Source of the DNA: Paenibacillus sp. FSL K6-1330
GTDB taxonomy: Bacteria; Bacillota; Bacilli; Paenibacillales; Paenibacillaceae
Direction: 5' to 3'
DNA length: 64,000 nucleotides
Assembly (NCBI RefSeq): GCF_037976825.1
Contig: NZ_CP150269.1
Coordinates: forward strand, 7,295,501-7,359,500
Part shown: positions 33,882 through 43,309 of the stretch, piece after piece
Numbering within the stretch: position 1 is the first letter of the stretch
Layout of the letters: the number at the start of each line of letters is the position of its first letter
The notes under the pieces: model-generated
The model's input: the letters and a program-made list of their open reading frames with translations, nothing else
What the model was told of the DNA's origin: nothing
Databases searched by the model: none
Program-made: the position numbers and the translations under genes

Positions 33882-34637
33882 TTACTCCATTTGGAATACA
33901 TATTTCCGAATCGCCTGAGCAACGCCGTCCTCATTGTTGGTAACCGTGATTACGTCCGCTATTGACTTGATATAATCTTCACCGTTGGCCATCGCCACAC
34001 CGAGACCTGCCGCCTTCAATAGCTTCGCGTCATTATCACTGTCTCCCATAGCAATTACATCGGACATAGAGAAGCCAAGCATCTGACAAACCTCGCGTAC
34101 TCCGCTTTCCTTTGTAATGCCTTTAACTGAAATCTCCATATTACTAAGGGCCGAACGGGTAACTTCAAGCGTCCCCCAACTGAGCAGCTCTTCCTTAATT
34201 TCCGCGAGCTTCTGTTGATCATTGCTGCCGATGCCGAATTTCATCCAATCCCGTTCGAACATCTCAGACGTCCAATCCTTGTCGCCCGTCAGGCTTTCCA
34301 CGCTGTAGCCCCAATACCACTCGCCCCGCTCGGCAGCAATGGCGTGAATGCGGCGGATCGTGTCCCGAGGAATAAAGACGCGTTGATTAAGCCTGCCCGG
34401 TCCCTCCCAAACTTCTGCGCCATTGAGCAGCACCATCGGGGAATCGAGCCCAAGCTCGTCCCAGAAGCCCTTGGTAGTTTGCAAACCTCTTCCGGTGGAG
34501 AATATTACTTTCACACCGTGATCTACTGCATATTGAAGCCACTTTTTGGTCTCTTCCGTAATTTTCTTTTCATCCGTCAGAAGAGTCCCGTCCAGATCCA
34601 ATGCAATCAGCTTATACTTCGCTTTTACCTGATGCAT
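33882..34637 (-). CDS. HAD-superfamily (Cof-type) hydrolase
   Basis: About 251 aa with the four HAD motifs: nucleophile DLDGTLLTDEKK, STGRG, the conserved lysine in VKGITKESGV, and MGDSDNDAKLL, plus the C2 cap of the Cof/YidA group. These dephosphorylate sugar phosphates and similar compounds. The frame extends far upstream into the permease gene; AAGGG lies nine bases before ATG 34637, right after the permease stop, so that start is chosen. As last gene of the ABC operon it probably acts on a phosphorylated sugar. Confidence 0.9.
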   Translation of the reverse strand: MHQVKAKYKLIALDLDGTLLTDEKKITEETKKWLQYAVDHGVKVIFSTGRGLQTTKGFWDELGLDSPMVLLNGAEVWEGPGRLNQRVFIPRDTIRRIHAIAAERGEWYWGYSVESLTGDKDWTSEMFERDWMKFGIGSNDQQKLAEIKEELLSWGTLEVTRSALSNMEISVKGITKESGVREVCQMLGFSMSDVIAMGDSDNDAKLLKAAGLGVAMANGEDYIKSIADVITVTNNEDGVAQAIRKYVFQME

Positions 34638-34642
34638 GACAT

Positions 34643-35479
34643 TCATCCCTTCACAGCCCCCATTGTCGCACCTTCCATAAGAAGTTTTTGGAATAGGATA
34701 TAAATAATAATGGACGGTACCATCGCAATGGTTACACCGGCAAACAAAGTTACCCAATCCGCAGTAAACTCCATTTGCTTGTTCGCAGAATACATTTGCA
34801 CCGCAATGGGATATTTCTTTGGATCGCTCAAATAGATGAACGGCGCTAAGAAATTGTTATAGAACCCTAGGAACTTGAATACGCCAACGGTTACAATTCC
34901 CGGTGTAGACAAAGGAACAATAACACGCCAAAACTTTTGGAATAATGTAGCGCCATCCATCGTTGCGCTCTCCTCAAGCTCCATCGGTAGAGAGCTCATA
35001 AACCCTCCGAGCAGCATAAGGTAGAACACACTTTCACCCAAACTAGACAGGAGAATTAATCCGGTCAAGCTATTGGTCAAACTCAGTTCCCGCATAATGA
35101 CATACTGGGGTACAAGTGCATTGATGCCAGGCAGGAACAGGGACAACATAATCAAACCCCAAATCAATTTTCTTCCTTTGAAGCTCATTCGAGTAAGCGC
35201 ATAGGCGTTAAGTGTTGTAAAGAAAAGCCCAAGCACCAGACTTCCGCCAACATAATAAAGGGTATTTAAGAGTGATTGCCCAAAACCGTATTGATTCCAA
35301 GCCTTCGAATAATTCTGCAATCTTAGTTCCGAAGGCAGCGCCCATATATCTTTAAAAAACTCAGGATTGCTTTTTAACGATTCATAAATAACCCAGATTA
35401 AAGGAAATATTATAGTCAGCGACCAGGCATACAGCACCAAACGCCACACAATGTCCATTAACGTTCGTTTTTCCTTCAA
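34643..35479 (-). CDS. Sugar ABC transporter permease, MalG/LacG type
   Basis: 278 aa with six membrane helices and the EAA loop (ELEESATMDGATLFQKFWRVIVPLSTPGI), where permeases contact the ATPase. It starts at TTG 35479 behind GGAGGGG. The second permease of a carbohydrate importer; no ATPase gene is present in the operon, as is usual in Bacillales where a shared MsmX-type ATPase serves many such importers. Its stop overlaps the downstream HAD gene region. Confidence 0.93.
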   Translation of the reverse strand: MKEKRTLMDIVWRLVLYAWSLTIIFPLIWVIYESLKSNPEFFKDIWALPSELRLQNYSKAWNQYGFGQSLLNTLYYVGGSLVLGLFFTTLNAYALTRMSFKGRKLIWGLIMLSLFLPGINALVPQYVIMRELSLTNSLTGLILLSSLGESVFYLMLLGGFMSSLPMELEESATMDGATLFQKFWRVIVPLSTPGIVTVGVFKFLGFYNNFLAPFIYLSDPKKYPIAVQMYSANKQMEFTADWVTLFAGVTIAMVPSIIIYILFQKLLMEGATMGAVKG

Positions 35480-35509
35480 ACATATCCCCTCCGAACCTTC
35501 ATTTGGAAA

Positions 35510-36460
35510 CTAATACTCGTAGCCTTTGTTCGGCACAAATTTATCGATTAACAGCTTTGCCGTTACTAATATGACGAATAGAATCATACCGACTGCGGAA
35601 GCGTAGCCGTAATTCCGATACTCTACGCCAAAAGCTAAGTTAAACATGTAGAGGCCGATGACGTCCGTCGACCCGAATGGCCCCCCATTCGTCATAATGA
35701 GGATGATTTCGAAGCCCTTCATTGTGCCGACGACAAGGAACAAAGCGCTGACGCGGATAATGGGCGTAACAAGCGGCATTGTAATTTTAAACAAACGTGT
35801 CATATGTCCGGCGCCTTCAAGAATCGCCGCCTCGTACAATGACTTTGGAATCCCCAGCATCGCATTGGCAAAGATAATAACGTACAGGCCGACGCCGCCC
35901 CAAACCCATGCCGGGATAATGGATGCAAGCGCTGTGCTTTCATTGCCCAGCCAATAGAAATTTCCGGTATCAATTCCGACGAACTTTAGAATCCCATTCA
36001 GCAAACCGTACGATCCGTCATAAATGAAAGCCCAGAGGAGAGCGACTACGACCGTAGATAAAACGTTCGGGAAGAAAAACAATACCTTCAAAAATTTATT
36101 TTCTTTATACGATTTATTGGTAATTAAATAGGCAAGGAGCAGGGAGATGATAATAACAAAGAAAGGCACTGTTATCATAAGAATCAAGTTGTGGGTAAGT
36201 GCGCGCCATACATATTTATCTTGGAATGCGGTGACGAAATTGGACAGCCCGACAAACGTTGCATCCGTAAACCCGTCCCAATTGAGCAGCGCATAATAAA
36301 CGGATAGAATGTTCGGGAACAACGTAAACAGCAAATAGCCGCCAAAGGGAGGCACGATGGCTATGAACAGAAATATCCACTTCTGCGTATTCGCTTTATC
36401 TAGACCCATAAGCTTGCGCATAGCGGTCTTTGGTGTCTTCACAACGGTTGAATCAGACAC
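35510..36460 (-). CDS. Sugar ABC transporter permease, MalF/LacF type
   Basis: 316 aa, six to seven membrane helices, with the EAA loop SLYEAAILEGAGHMTRLFKI TMPLVTPII. Starts at GTG 36460 with AGGAG ten bases upstream. It pairs with the MalG-type permease 30 bp downstream to form the channel. A hairpin at 36.55 kb separates it from the binding-protein gene. Confidence 0.93.
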   Translation of the reverse strand: MSDSTVVKTPKTAMRKLMGLDKANTQKWIFLFIAIVPPFGGYLLFTLFPNILSVYYALLNWDGFTDATFVGLSNFVTAFQDKYVWRALTHNLILMITVPFFVIIISLLLAYLITNKSYKENKFLKVLFFFPNVLSTVVVALLWAFIYDGSYGLLNGILKFVGIDTGNFYWLGNESTALASIIPAWVWGGVGLYVIIFANAMLGIPKSLYEAAILEGAGHMTRLFKITMPLVTPIIRVSALFLVVGTMKGFEIILIMTNGGPFGSTDVIGLYMFNLAFGVEYRNYGYASAVGMILFVILVTAKLLIDKFVPNKGYEY

Positions 36461-36542
36461 AAGAGGTCAACTCCTATCTTACTGGACGTTTATAAATCTT
36501 TTTCAGTGTGAAGCCTATAGGGTCTCAGAAGTTAAAACGGAA

Positions 36543-36575
36543 GAGCGGAGATGAATCCACCCCGCTCCATCACGT
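36543..36575 (-). terminator. Intercistronic hairpin after the solute-binding protein gene
   Basis: GAGCGG and CCGCTC with GGTGGATTCATCT between form a stem-loop on the minus strand followed by a short T-rich tail. Such partial terminators commonly let the binding protein be made in excess over the permeases. Confidence 0.65.
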
Positions 36576-36579
36576 CTTT

Positions 36580-38052
36580 TTATTTCTTTTCAGCCTCTAG
36601 AGCTTTCTTCAGCAGCTCTTCAGCTTGCTCCAGAATCGGTTTCGGATCCTGCATACCCATAGCAAATTTCACAATATTCTCATTCATCAATTTTTCTGCT
36701 TGAGCAAGATTCGGATCGGAAATGTTGATAGACCGGCTTGCTTTAAAAGTCTGAGCATTATTATCTGCAATGTACTTCAGAACAGATTGAGCAGAGCTGG
36801 AAAGGTTAGCCGCTCTGGCAGGATCTTCCGTCAAATCCTTGCGCATTGGCAAAGCGCCTGCCTTTTCGGCAGCAAATTGTTGATTTTCAAGCGTAACCAG
36901 CCATGCGATCAGTTCTTTAGCCCACTTTTTGTTTAATTCCGGCTTAGCTGCCCAGATATAGTTGAAGTTTGAAGTTCCGCTTCGAATCCAAAGCGTTTGA
37001 TTGGTGTTATCTCTGAAAGGAACAGCCATGAAACCCCAATCGAAATCCGCAGGCGTTGCTTCCTTCATCTCATTCTCGACATGTGTCCCAGTCGATACCA
37101 TAGCGGCTTGCCCCTGAATAACCTGCATTTGCGATTGCGTATGGTTCAATGCCGGAAGTCCTTCTGCAAAATATCCCAGCTTGCCAAGCTCATAGAAGCG
37201 CGTCCAGGTTTCAACCGTCTCTGGATTTGTGTATTGCGGCAGACCATAAGTTCTATAATCTTCGATAAATTCATCGACATGGCTATTGATATCAGCCAAC
37301 TCAAAATTTTTGGCTGTTCCGAAAGCCCAGTTATGGTAGCTTGGATGAATGCCTGGGAACGTAATTGGAGCAATGCCGTCCGCTTTAATGTCTGCTAGAA
37401 GCGCTTTAAATTCGTCCCATGTGTTCGGGTTTTGGTTCCAGCCATGCTCTTCGAATAGCTTTTTGTTAAAAAACAACCCGCCAAAGCTGCTCGCCGTAGT
37501 AAATTCATACCTTTTCCCATTGATCAGCGGCGTTGACTCGTACATGCCAGGCATCATAAGATCCTTGACCTTTTTATCTGGTACGTCTGGAAGAGGGAAC
37601 TCCCAGATGTCATCCATTGGTTCAAGCTTGCCGGCTTCAGCGAGTCCAATAATACCTCCAGACGGCTCTGTATTGAATAGATCAAACATGTCATTATCAT
37701 TGCCTGCCGAGATTTTTGTAGAAAGAATCGTCTTCATATCAGCTGAAGCCGTGATGTCTATTTTGACATTGGGATACTTAGCTGTGAACGATTCAACTGC
37801 ATAATCGAACCACTCCCGGCCATATCCTCCTACAAAGAAGCCTACCTTTAGCGTTACTTCCTCATTCTTCGGCAATCCATTCTCATAAACATCTGCTTCA
37901 GCAGATACACCCGCCTTATCCGAACCAGCAGGAGTTGTACTTGGGCTAGCCTCGTTCTTTCCGCTGTTACCACCGCAACCAGCCAGCATTGTTAAAGATA
38001 ATAGCGCTGCAACACCCGTGCTCATGAATCGTTTCATTTTTCCATTAAACAT
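36580..38052 (-). CDS. Extracellular sugar-binding lipoprotein of the ABC transporter
   Basis: 490 aa with a lipoprotein signal (STGVAALLSLTMLAGC, lipobox LAGC) followed by a Ser/Thr/Asn-rich tether and a family-1 solute-binding fold (VTLKVGFFVGGYGREWFDYA, DMFDLFNTEP, KRYEFTTASSFGGLFFNKKL). It captures a carbohydrate outside the membrane. GGGGGAG precedes ATG 38052. First gene of an operon with two permeases and a HAD phosphatase, under a consensus promoter with a cre box. The sugar is unknown; a ROK regulator nearby suggests a xylose- or glucosamine-like ligand class. Confidence 0.93.
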   Translation of the reverse strand: MFNGKMKRFMSTGVAALLSLTMLAGCGGNSGKNEASPSTTPAGSDKAGVSAEADVYENGLPKNEEVTLKVGFFVGGYGREWFDYAVESFTAKYPNVKIDITASADMKTILSTKISAGNDNDMFDLFNTEPSGGIIGLAEAGKLEPMDDIWEFPLPDVPDKKVKDLMMPGMYESTPLINGKRYEFTTASSFGGLFFNKKLFEEHGWNQNPNTWDEFKALLADIKADGIAPITFPGIHPSYHNWAFGTAKNFELADINSHVDEFIEDYRTYGLPQYTNPETVETWTRFYELGKLGYFAEGLPALNHTQSQMQVIQGQAAMVSTGTHVENEMKEATPADFDWGFMAVPFRDNTNQTLWIRSGTSNFNYIWAAKPELNKKWAKELIAWLVTLENQQFAAEKAGALPMRKDLTEDPARAANLSSSAQSVLKYIADNNAQTFKASRSINISDPNLAQAEKLMNENIVKFAMGMQDPKPILEQAEELLKKALEAEKK

Positions 38053-38197
38053 TATTTCGCTCCCCCATTAATTAATAAATAAATTGGATTAACTATTTAA
38101 GCATAACTATGTTTTGTTAATCAGCAATCAAATCAGGGTAAATAATTTGTAAATAGATACTGGATATAACCTCTGGAGCCTCACCTCCTATATGCAC

Positions 38198-38239
38198 TGT
38201 AAACGCTTACATATTAATTACTAATTGGCCCGTTGTCAA
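38198..38239 (-). promoter_or_regulatory. Sigma-A promoter with overlapping cre site for the sugar ABC operon
   Basis: On the minus strand -35 TTGACA (38239-38234), a 17-bp spacer and -10 TAATAT (38216-38211) are followed at once by TGTAAGCGTTTACA (38211-38198), a full match to the CcpA consensus. Binding there would block the start of transcription, giving tight glucose repression of the operon. A ~145-nt leader precedes the first gene. Confidence 0.9.
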
Positions 38240-38247
38240 CCCTTTTA

Positions 38248-38832
38248 TCAATTGTTTTGATCATTAATTACCCTATTTATAATTGGGAGGGTTAATCGGA
38301 ATGCCCGAATTTCCAAAAATGATAATTTCATCTGAAATCCCACAATGCTTCTAAGACTTCGATTAGCACAGAAACCGCCTTTTATGCCAAGACGATGCAT
38401 AATATACTTCGTGCGGCGGATATGAAATAAATTTGTTATGATAATAAACGATTTTAGCTGGTATTGCTCCATCAATTGCTTGCTAAAGATTAAATTTTGA
38501 ACGGTGTTGTATGACTCGTCTTCTTTTAATAGTCTTTTTGCCGGAACGCCCTTCTCAACCAGGTACTTCTTCATCAGCTCCGCTTCCGAGTGACGTGAAC
38601 CAACCGCTCCCCCCGATACAATGATATATTTGTGCCCATACTGCCGAAATAGTTTGTAAGCCTCATCCAGTCTTTCCTTAAGCAAAGGGTGTATTCGGCC
38701 GTCTTTAGATACATAGCCAAGTACAATAAGTGCATCTGCCTTACCAGGTTTCAACTTAACTGCATGCAGCCAGCATATGTAAGTCAGCACCGCCATCGCC
38801 GCTATTGCAACTATCCATCCAATCCATGCCAT
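38248..38832 (-). CDS. YdcF-like DUF218 protein
   Basis: 194 aa with one N-terminal membrane helix (IGWIVAIAAMAVLTYICWL) and a DUF218 domain: ADALIVLGYVSKDGRIHPLL, YIIVSGGAVG, E-S-x-N-T motif (KEDESYNTVQNL) and IIITNLFHIRR. The family includes SanA/ElyC/YdcF, linked to envelope polysaccharide metabolism, without a defined reaction. GAGGAG precedes the ATG. It lies between the ABC promoter and the ROK gene, on the ABC strand, but ends just before the ABC promoter. Confidence 0.88.
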   Translation of the reverse strand: MAWIGWIVAIAAMAVLTYICWLHAVKLKPGKADALIVLGYVSKDGRIHPLLKERLDEAYKLFRQYGHKYIIVSGGAVGSRHSEAELMKKYLVEKGVPAKRLLKEDESYNTVQNLIFSKQLMEQYQLKSFIIITNLFHIRRTKYIMHRLGIKGGFCANRSLRSIVGFQMKLSFLEIRAFRLTLPIINRVINDQNN

Positions 38833-39026
38833 TATTTGCTCCTCTAGGCGTTAATTTGTTATGTTTAATCAAATCAGTTTACAAATATAATATCTTTTTT
38901 TATCACAATGTCAATACAATCCGTTTCGTTTTTTTAGTATTTTTGGATTAAGAGCTTTCGTATGGGCTGCATTATACTGCATAGAACCGCCATCTATCGT
39001 CGTCTTTTTGGAAATTTATAAGGAAT

Positions 39027-39046
39027 GTTAGTTGAATTTAACTAAC
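39027..39046. promoter_or_regulatory. XylR-like operator upstream of the ROK regulator
   Basis: GTTAGTTGAATTTAACTAAC has perfect 7-bp arms (GTTAGTT/AACTAAC). The arms match the ends of the XylR operator of Bacillus (TTAGTTTG...CAAACTAA). It lies about 115 bp before the ROK start, so autoregulation is likely. Confidence 0.65.
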
Positions 39047-39162
39047 TTGCAACTTTTATTCATCTCGTATTAATGCTACACTTGAAGCAAAGTATGTTCC
39101 TAATTTGTCAAATGTTTTGAATCTATATTATATAAAACGTTGTTGGAAAGAGGATGCATATC

Positions 39163-40338
39163 GTGAGCGATTCGGTCAAACCAACTAGTCATATGTTATT
39201 AAAATCAATTAATCAGCAGAAGGTTCTTTTTCTCATTTATTCAGAAGGGCCGATCTCTCGCGTAGAGCTTGCTGAAAAGACTGGACTAAGCAGACAAACG
39301 GTAACCAATATCGTTAATCGCCTGTTGAAGGAAAAAATAATCGTGACAGGGGAGCTTATCGACTTGGAGGTAGGCAGCGGAAGGAAAAGAGTCGGCCTTC
39401 ATATCAACAGCGGCCACTTTTATGCCATCGGGCTTGAGCTCGCCGGCAAATACATTCGCGGAAAAGTATACAACCTGCGTCAAGAGGCTGTCGCATCAGC
39501 AGAACGCACGAGCAATAAATATGGTTCTATAGATGTGCTGATGCAGCTGTTGCATGAAGTTATTGATGAGCTGCTCACCCAGGTACCCAACACCTCCAAA
39601 GTAAAAGGGATCGGAATCAGTATGCAGGGACTGGTAGATTCTCAGCATGGCATCGTTCTGCGGACCCCCGGCATAGGCGTTCATCGCTTGCCACTCAAGC
39701 AGCTGCTTGAAGACAAATATAACATCCCCGTGTATATCGAGAACGATGTCAATCTTCTCTCTGTCAACGAGAATATGAACGGCTCCTTGAAGGAATCCAA
39801 TAACAATATCACCATTAAGTTTGATTATGGTACAGGCGGCGCAATCGTCCACAATAAACAAATTATGGCAGGATCTAGCTTTGTTGCAGGTGAATTCGGG
39901 CATTATAAAGGCTTCTATGGAGAAGATGCCTATCCATGCCATTGCGGCAGATCCGGATGCTTAACGACGCTGGCTTCCAGCAGCGGACTGAGTGTATCCA
40001 TCAAATGCACACTAGAGGAGTTCGCAGAAGGCATAAGAACTGGAGATCCTAAGTTCCTTAGTTTATACGAAAAAATTGTTGATGGCATCGCAACCGCCGT
40101 TACCAATATCATTACATTTATAAATCCAGACAGTTTGCTTATGACTGGACGAGTCATTCCCACCATCAGTCCCGAAATGTTCAACGAGATTAAAGCTAGA
40201 GTGATGCACCAGTTACCTGTGACAGTTAATAACGTACAATTGATCCACCTTCATAACAAACCGGATGAAACAAAGCTTGCTGCCGGGTTAGTTATTAAAC
40301 GTGCATTTGAAATACCGCTGGATACCTTATCTCTTTAA
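39163..40338 (+). CDS. ROK-family transcriptional regulator (XylR/NagC type)
   Basis: About 391 aa. N-terminal winged helix (ISRVELAEKTGLSRQTVTNI), then a sugar-kinase-like ROK domain: GIGISMQGLVD, YIENDVNLLS, FDYGTGGAIV, EFGHYKGFYG and the zinc-binding cluster CHCGRSGC. The phosphate-binding and catalytic residues of true kinases are altered (YGTGGA), as in regulators. GGAAAGAGG directly abuts ATG 39154, so GTG 39163 at nine bases is the better start. Most likely it controls the adjacent sugar ABC operon and itself through the palindrome at 39.03 kb. Confidence 0.92.
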   Translation: MSDSVKPTSHMLLKSINQQKVLFLIYSEGPISRVELAEKTGLSRQTVTNIVNRLLKEKIIVTGELIDLEVGSGRKRVGLHINSGHFYAIGLELAGKYIRGKVYNLRQEAVASAERTSNKYGSIDVLMQLLHEVIDELLTQVPNTSKVKGIGISMQGLVDSQHGIVLRTPGIGVHRLPLKQLLEDKYNIPVYIENDVNLLSVNENMNGSLKESNNNITIKFDYGTGGAIVHNKQIMAGSSFVAGEFGHYKGFYGEDAYPCHCGRSGCLTTLASSSGLSVSIKCTLEEFAEGIRTGDPKFLSLYEKIVDGIATAVTNIITFINPDSLLMTGRVIPTISPEMFNEIKARVMHQLPVTVNNVQLIHLHNKPDETKLAAGLVIKRAFEIPLDTLSL

Positions 40339-40361
40339 TACGACGGGTTAAACCATACCGG

Positions 40362-40396
40362 AACGGTTCATCTCTGACTTAGGATGAGCCGTTTTT
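40362..40396 (+). terminator. Terminator of the ROK gene
   Basis: AACGGTTCATC pairs with GATGAGCCGTT (one G-T) around CTGACTTAG-type loop, followed by TTTTACTTTTT. Confidence 0.8.
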
Positions 40397-40461
40397 ACTT
40401 TTTACCATCGATATAACTTTAGATCGTACATTTCGGTGGATAAGCCTTATAACCGACAGTG

Positions 40462-41664
40462 TCAGCCCTCTTTCTCTACAAAATGCCGACCCACGGAGTA
40501 ATATTCATCCTTATTCACGGCATCGTCCAGCCACTTCATCAGCTTTACTCCGTCCTGTTCGGCTGTGTAAAAATGATTTAATGGGGAGAGTGTATGTGGT
40601 GTCCTGCCCGTCTTCTCGTTAAGACCGTAATCCGTGATGTAATAATAGTAGCCTGGCAATCCTTTAGTTAGCTCTCCGGCAGATTGCAGCATGCGGGCCG
40701 ACCAGCGATGCACATATTCGCCATCATCCAAAACGTCACCATTCAGATCCTTCTCAAAGTCGAACAGCAGCTCATCATAAAGCGTATTGGACTGCAAAAG
40801 TACCGCATTGTCCGGGAGCAGCTTGCGGTTCGCCGCGAATACGGACGAAATCAAATCTCCGTTGACTTCATAACCAAAGGTTTCTGCAAAGTTGACCTTC
40901 CATTCGTTATCGATAATATCCGGCCAGCGGTTGGCATTTAAGTAGGAGCCGTCCGAATATTGATAAATGCGGGCATCCGGGTAGCGTTTCGCGATCTCAG
41001 GCGCCCAGAACGCAGCTCCGAATCCTCCGGCGCTTTCTCCCGCGATGAGGATCTTTTCCGGCGCAGCGAAATGGTTTGCAATCCATTCCAATGCTGCGCG
41101 CGTATTGGCTTGACCGTTGTAACGCATTGTAAACGGCTTGCCTTTGGCATCCGTATATTCCTTGGATGCATTCCCGATATGCAGATCACCAGTAGAATAA
41201 GGGATATATACAATATTCCAATCCTTGAACGGATTGTCGGGGTTATTATTTTTCAACAGGCCGCCAAGCGTACTTACTTTAAAGAATGGAATGTTCGGAA
41301 AATAATATTTGATCTCACCGTTCTTCATGACATTACTCAGATTAATCGGCTGCGCGGCAGTCACCGCATCCCAGGCCACACCGCCCCCAGAAAAATAAAT
41401 GATCAATTTATCTTCTGCAGCTGCTCCCTTATTGGCAAGTAAATAATATTCCGAACCGTCGGCAGAAATTACTTGTGCATCCTGGTCAAACTTGATTTTA
41501 TTCCAGACATAGCGCTCCGCAGCAGCCCATTTATCCGGTTCAGCAGGCTTTTCAAGTATGAAGAAATAAACATAACCCGCCAAAACACCCAAAGTAAGTG
41601 CAATTCCGCCGATCGAAGTCAGGAGAATCTTATTGATTCTTTTCACTGTTTTCTTTTTTGCCAC
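40462..41664 (-). CDS. Pectinacetylesterase-family (NOTUM-like) protein
   Basis: 400 aa with an N-terminal membrane anchor or signal (KILLTSIGGIALTLGVLAGY). The alpha/beta-hydrolase motifs of the pectinacetylesterase/NOTUM family are present: IIYFSGGGVAWDAVTA, VYIPYSTGDLHIGNA, the nucleophile elbow LIAGESAGGFGA and a C-terminal HTLSPLNHFYT histidine region. Family members remove acetyl or acyl esters, for example from pectin. Start GTG 41664 with GAGAGGACGG upstream. It stands alone and would act outside the membrane on plant polysaccharide. Confidence 0.88.
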   Translation of the reverse strand: MAKKKTVKRINKILLTSIGGIALTLGVLAGYVYFFILEKPAEPDKWAAAERYVWNKIKFDQDAQVISADGSEYYLLANKGAAAEDKLIIYFSGGGVAWDAVTAAQPINLSNVMKNGEIKYYFPNIPFFKVSTLGGLLKNNNPDNPFKDWNIVYIPYSTGDLHIGNASKEYTDAKGKPFTMRYNGQANTRAALEWIANHFAAPEKILIAGESAGGFGAAFWAPEIAKRYPDARIYQYSDGSYLNANRWPDIIDNEWKVNFAETFGYEVNGDLISSVFAANRKLLPDNAVLLQSNTLYDELLFDFEKDLNGDVLDDGEYVHRWSARMLQSAGELTKGLPGYYYYITDYGLNEKTGRTPHTLSPLNHFYTAEQDGVKLMKWLDDAVNKDEYYSVGRHFVEKEG

Positions 41665-41883
41665 ACAAAGACCGTCCTCTCAACCATAAAGTAGTCCACA
41701 AGTTTTTCAATCTTCATTATCATGCTGATTTTAACGTCCAGTGTGAATTTAAGCACCATAAAATTTAGAGTGCTGTTTATGCTACTGCTCAAAAAGTAAA
41801 TTATTGTTGATTTAGCTGCTCGAAACCAGGGGTCAAAGTGTGGCGAATTATAACTTAGATGTCCTCTATCTCCCTTTTTATTA

Positions 41884-41948
41884 CCCTATCCAGAAGCTAT
41901 AATCAAGTTAACATGCACAGAAGGCCACCGAAGAAATCGGCGGCCTGA
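41884..41948 (+). repeat. Dispersed repeat R2, copy 2, with terminator hairpin
   Basis: Second copy of the 50-bp repeat at 23195, followed by AGGCCACCGA-AGAAA-TCGGCGGCCT, a hairpin that can end the convergent MFS gene on the minus strand. The rest of 41665-41883 has no feature I recognise. Confidence 0.75.
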
Positions 41949-41998
41949 TCTGTCGGTGATTATATAGAGACTTGGTTTTCAAACCTCCGTTTTGTCGG

Positions 41999-43165
41999 TT
42001 ACGCTCCACTTCGTGAAGACCGGCGACGCATGGATAAAGAAATAATAGCCGGGATGAGTCCAATTGCGACGCCGACTCCCCCAAACCAACCAACTGCTGC
42101 AAGAGAGATGCTGTCTACAACGATACCCCCAATTACAGCCCCTACGGCCATTCCCAACTGCACGATAGAATTGTTCAAACTCAGGATGATCCCCGAAGCC
42201 TGAGGAGCCATGCCGATTAAATAAACTTGTTGAACCGGCCCCGTCGACCAAGCGAAAAAGGACCATAACATAAGCAAAGGCAACACGAACATGGACGAGT
42301 GGGAGAACGCCGTCAGCAACAATAATATTCCGGAGTGAAAGAGCAAGCCTCCAATCATCGTACGGGGGATACCCCATTTATCTGCACCGTAGCCGCCAAC
42401 TTGGGAGCCTATGAGACTGGCCAGCCCAAACGCAAACAGCCCGACGTTTACCATCCCTTCGCTCATTCCTGTAATGTCCAGAAGAAACGGCGTTATATAG
42501 GTGTACAGCATCGTGTAGCCTAATATCCAGAAAAAACTGATGGAAAGCGCGACAGTGATTCGGGGGCTTTTTAATAAGGCGAGCTGTTCCCGAATAGGAA
42601 CGGGAGCCTCTCCTTCCGATTTCGGAATTGTCAGCAAAAGGACCAACATCGCGACCAAGCTCAGGGCTCCGACTCCCGTGAAGATGATTTTCCAATCATG
42701 TGAGCCCGCAATGATCCTCCCAAGCGGGACCCCTAGAATAAGTGCGAGGTTAAAGCCCACCAGAACCGTGGCGATAGCGCTGCCCTGTTTTCCAGGATGA
42801 GATATTTTGGCGGCAACCGTCAGGGCGACGACCATAAATACCCCCGTGCTAATCGCCAAAATAATTCTTGCTCCGAGCAGCATGCCGTAGCCTGTCGTTG
42901 TGACAGTGATCAAATTCCCTACGAAAAATAATCCCAAAGCCGATAGCATAAGCTTTCTTCGATCCATTTTTGCCGTGAGTGCAATAAGAATCGGGGTGCC
43001 GATGGCATAAGCAAGCGAGTAGACCGTAATCAACTGCCCGGCCGCCGCTACCGACACTCCAATATCACTTGCAAGCATATCCAAAATGCCAGCAATCACA
43101 AATTCCGAAGTTCCGACTAAAAAGCTGACAATGGCCAGAATATAAATTTTCCATGAATTCCCCAT
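41999..43165 (-). CDS. MFS transporter (DHA1/AraJ-like)
   Basis: 388 aa with 12 membrane helices. Motif A between helices 2 and 3 reads ALTAKMDRRKLML (the drug-H+ antiporter form G-x-x-x-D-R-x-x-R with changes), and the N-terminus WKIYILAIVSFLVGTSEFVI (the F-x-x-G-T-x-E motif) is typical of DHA1 efflux proteins of the AraJ/YdhP type. It probably expels small drugs or sugars. GGAAAGAGGAG precedes the ATG. It is transcribed from the same strand as the LLM oxidoreductase upstream, 145 bp away. Confidence 0.92.
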   Translation of the reverse strand: MGNSWKIYILAIVSFLVGTSEFVIAGILDMLASDIGVSVAAAGQLITVYSLAYAIGTPILIALTAKMDRRKLMLSALGLFFVGNLITVTTTGYGMLLGARIILAISTGVFMVVALTVAAKISHPGKQGSAIATVLVGFNLALILGVPLGRIIAGSHDWKIIFTGVGALSLVAMLVLLLTIPKSEGEAPVPIREQLALLKSPRITVALSISFFWILGYTMLYTYITPFLLDITGMSEGMVNVGLFAFGLASLIGSQVGGYGADKWGIPRTMIGGLLFHSGILLLLTAFSHSSMFVLPLLMLWSFFAWSTGPVQQVYLIGMAPQASGIILSLNNSIVQLGMAVGAVIGGIVVDSISLAAVGWFGGVGVAIGLIPAIISLSMRRRSSRSGA

Positions 43166-43309
43166 CTATTTCTCCTCTTTCCATTTCAACAGATCTAAAT
43201 CTATAGAAGTCATATTTAAAAAATAATGCTCAATTCGCCGACTTCATTTCTCGGCTCAATCAAGCCTCCTCGTTCCAAGCATTCGTACTCTGCTTTAAGC
43301 GTTATAGCC

